Assembly (NCBI GenBank): GCA_964387775.1
Contig: CAYLZO010000025.1
Coordinates: forward strand, 1-33,299
Source: CAYLZO01 sp964387775
GTDB lineage: Bacteria; Chloroflexota; Anaerolineae; JAAYZQ01
Direction of reading: 5' to 3'
Length of the DNA stretch: 33,299 nucleotides
Shown: positions 31,814 to 33,299 of the stretch, piece by piece
How the letters are laid out: every line of letters starts with the position of its first letter
Position numbering within the stretch: the stretch's first letter is position 1
The notes under the pieces: generated by a model
Databases searched by the model: none
Seen by the model: only the letters and a program-made list of their open reading frames with translations
What the model was told of the DNA's origin: nothing
Position numbers and translations under genes: made by a program

Positions 31814-33130
31814 CTAGCAGTTGGCCTTGTGTCGCAGCCAGACCAGCTCGCTCAGGCCGCCGGTCAGCGTGGCGACGGCGGCCAGGGTCACGCCCGTCGG
31901 CGATAGAAGCGTAACCCCCACCAGCATCGTCAGCGCCAGGGTGAGGACGTTCAGGCCCATCGCCGTGCGCACCGCGCCGGTGCATCCCCCCCGGATGAGA
32001 AGCCCGCGATAGACCGACTGGCTGCCCATGAGCAGGGGCAGCACGACCATGAGTTGCAGCGACAGCCGGGAGAGGTCCTGGAGTTCGGTGGACAAGTTGT
32101 AGATGCCGCCCATCACCAGGCCATAGAGCGGCGTAAAGGCCACGGCGGCCAGGATGACGGCAAAGAGGACGCTCAGGCTCAGCGAGAAGCGCCGCACCCG
32201 CCGGTAGGCCTCCTCGTCCTTGGCCACGGCCGTCGTGAGCTGCTGGAGGCTCCAGGCCGGGCCGGCGACGAGGACGGCGAACCCCCAGACCACGGGCCAG
32301 GCGGCCAGGGAGGCCTTGACCAGGACCGCCCAGGCGATGCCGATGGTCAGCAGGAAGCGCGTGCTCTGGCGCAAAATCGTGGTGACGATCAGGGGGTTGT
32401 AAAAGCTCCACAGGTCGCTGAGCGTCAGGGGCGCATCGTCGTCGCCATCGGCCTTGTAGCTTTCCTCGCGGAGGACAGGCCGGGTGGCCAGCGTGATCAG
32501 CGCCGCCTCGACGAATACGCTCAAGATCATGGCCAGGCCGGCCACCACCGCCCCCCGCTCGGGCAGGATTTGCAGCCCGCCAAAGAGGGCGCCGGCCAGG
32601 GCAAGCAGGCGGATGCCGGTCGCGGCGGTGATGATCCCCGTCTTGTTGGCCCGGATCAGCACGCCCTGGTGGGCGCGCCGCCAGGCGATGGGAAAGGACC
32701 AGAAGGACAGGATCTGGAGGGTGGGCCGGGCGCGCGCAGCCACGTCAGGCGGGACGCGCATCAGGCCATCGACGACGAGGTCGTAGAGGGGGGTGAGGGA
32801 AAAGACCAGGCCGATGGCCGTGACGGCCAGCCCCAGCCCCACGGTAAAGCGCCGCATCAGGGCAAAGGCGGCCCGGTTGGTGGAGCGGGCCACCGAAGCG
32901 TCGAGGAGCATGATGATGGGCGCCTCGACCAGCAGGGCCAGGCTAAAGGCTACGCCGTAGGCGGCCAGGGCCAGCTCCGGGTCGTGGGTGCGGCCCAGGC
33001 CGACGTTGATGGTCGAGGGCTCCAGGACCATCATGACGATGCTGGCCGCCAGTGGCACCCAAAGGGTCAGCATCTGGCGGAGGGTGGGTCCCCCTTGTTC
33101 CGATTTCTTGGCTATCGTTGCAGTTGACAT
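31814..33130 (-). CDS. MATE-like (MOP superfamily) multidrug/flippase membrane protein
   Basis: An integral membrane protein of 438 residues with about twelve hydrophobic segments arranged as two similar halves of six, the layout of MATE and related MOP-superfamily exporters. The N-terminal motif LRQMLTLWVPLAASIVMMVLEP and the first cytoplasmic loop with polar residues (SVARSTNRAAFALMRRFTVG) fit this fold; the second half starts near LWSFYNPLIVTTILRQSTRF. Direct neighbours give no hint of a substrate. ATG 33130 is used, but no good ribosome site is visible before it. It is probably exporting by an ion gradient; drug, lipid or polysaccharide substrates cannot be distinguished. Confidence 0.8.
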   Translation of the reverse strand: MSTATIAKKSEQGGPTLRQMLTLWVPLAASIVMMVLEPSTINVGLGRTHDPELALAAYGVAFSLALLVEAPIIMLLDASVARSTNRAAFALMRRFTVGLGLAVTAIGLVFSLTPLYDLVVDGLMRVPPDVAARARPTLQILSFWSFPIAWRRAHQGVLIRANKTGIITAATGIRLLALAGALFGGLQILPERGAVVAGLAMILSVFVEAALITLATRPVLREESYKADGDDDAPLTLSDLWSFYNPLIVTTILRQSTRFLLTIGIAWAVLVKASLAAWPVVWGFAVLVAGPAWSLQQLTTAVAKDEEAYRRVRRFSLSLSVLFAVILAAVAFTPLYGLVMGGIYNLSTELQDLSRLSLQLMVVLPLLMGSQSVYRGLLIRGGCTGAVRTAMGLNVLTLALTMLVGVTLLSPTGVTLAAVATLTGGLSELVWLRHKANC

Positions 33131-33146
33131 ATTCTTTCACACACCA

Positions 33147-33240
33147 GGTGCCAGGCACTTGCTTCCGTAGTAGAAATGCGCTGCTGACCATGGAATTCAG
33201 CTTCCCAATGCTCGATTCTGCGGCGCAAGTGCCTGGCACC
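33147..33240. repeat. Inverted repeat element upstream of the MATE-like gene
   Basis: A perfect 16-bp inverted repeat, GGTGCCAGGCACTTGC at 33147-33162 and its complement at 33225-33240, encloses 62 nt. It lies in the 5' leader of the transporter gene. It could be a small palindromic mobile repeat. Confidence 0.7.
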
Positions 33241-33257
33241 CTTTCTCTCGACGATGG

Positions 33258-33266
33258 ATTATATCA
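33258..33266 (-). promoter_or_regulatory. Extended -10 promoter of the MATE-like gene
   Basis: On the minus strand the sequence is TG-A-TATAAT, an extended -10 with full consensus; no good -35 box is seen 17 nt upstream. The transcript would start just before the inverted repeat element. Confidence 0.6.
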
Positions 33267-33299
33267 CACTCTGGGCAAAAGAGGTACTTGGCGGATGGG

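Overview
The window comes from a GC-rich bacterium. The gene mix is a LIV-type amino-acid importer, a complete acyl-CoA dehydrogenase/ETF/beta-oxidation set, multi-domain sensor kinases, a cobalamin-type sensor and short heptameric intergenic repeats. This fits an environmental member of the Chloroflexota (Anaerolineae-like), but the assignment is an inference from style and content; there is no rRNA or other marker gene here. No tRNA, rRNA, CRISPR array or insertion sequence was found.

Layout. (1) 3-944 (+): 3' part of a GlcD-type FAD-linked oxidase. (2) 1025-6703 (-): livK-livH-livM-livG-livF branched-chain (or related) amino-acid ABC importer, read from a full-consensus promoter at 6863-6891, with a strong hairpin between livK and livH and a terminator after livF. 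(3) 6967-8715 (-): long-chain acyl-CoA ligase with its own promoter. (4) 8853-10736 (-): LysN/MocR-like aminotransferase, YbgC-type thioesterase and a truncated metallo-beta-lactamase-fold gene. (5) 10933-14287 (-): an overlapping chain of two small unknown genes, a divergent thiolase, a threonine dehydratase-like PLP enzyme and a HAD phosphatase. (6) 14454-18881 (-): two acyl-CoA dehydrogenases with etfB and etfA, ended by a large two-tier terminator hairpin. (7) 18979-19619 (+): RHH antitoxin and MazF/PemK toxin. (8) 19663-24091 (-): TetR regulator, thiolase, a small unknown protein, 3-hydroxyacyl-CoA dehydrogenase and enoyl-CoA hydratase; the promoter carries a palindromic operator. (9) 24231-25604 (-): GAF histidine kinase. 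(10) 25954-31806 (+): a truncated receiver-domain remnant, a PAS protein, then three tightly overlapping genes: histidine kinase, CarH-like cobalamin sensor, histidine kinase. (11) 31814-33130 (-): multidrug/polysaccharide flippase-like membrane protein.

How they fit together. The FadD ligase, the two acyl-CoA dehydrogenases with their ETF, the hydratase, the hydroxyacyl dehydrogenase and the thiolase make a full acyl-CoA degradation route. The neighbouring LIV importer, aminotransferase and PLP dehydratase suggest that amino-acid carbon skeletons may be one of the inputs.

The two most notable items are these. First, an operon in which a stand-alone B12 sensor carrying the CarH adenosylcobalamin/light signature (W-x9-E-H and E-x-H) is translationally linked to two histidine kinases. 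Second, a family of seven intergenic arrays, six of period 7 and one of period 9. Each has a different unit, most are built as inverted halves, and they fill nearly every gene gap of the two beta-oxidation operons.
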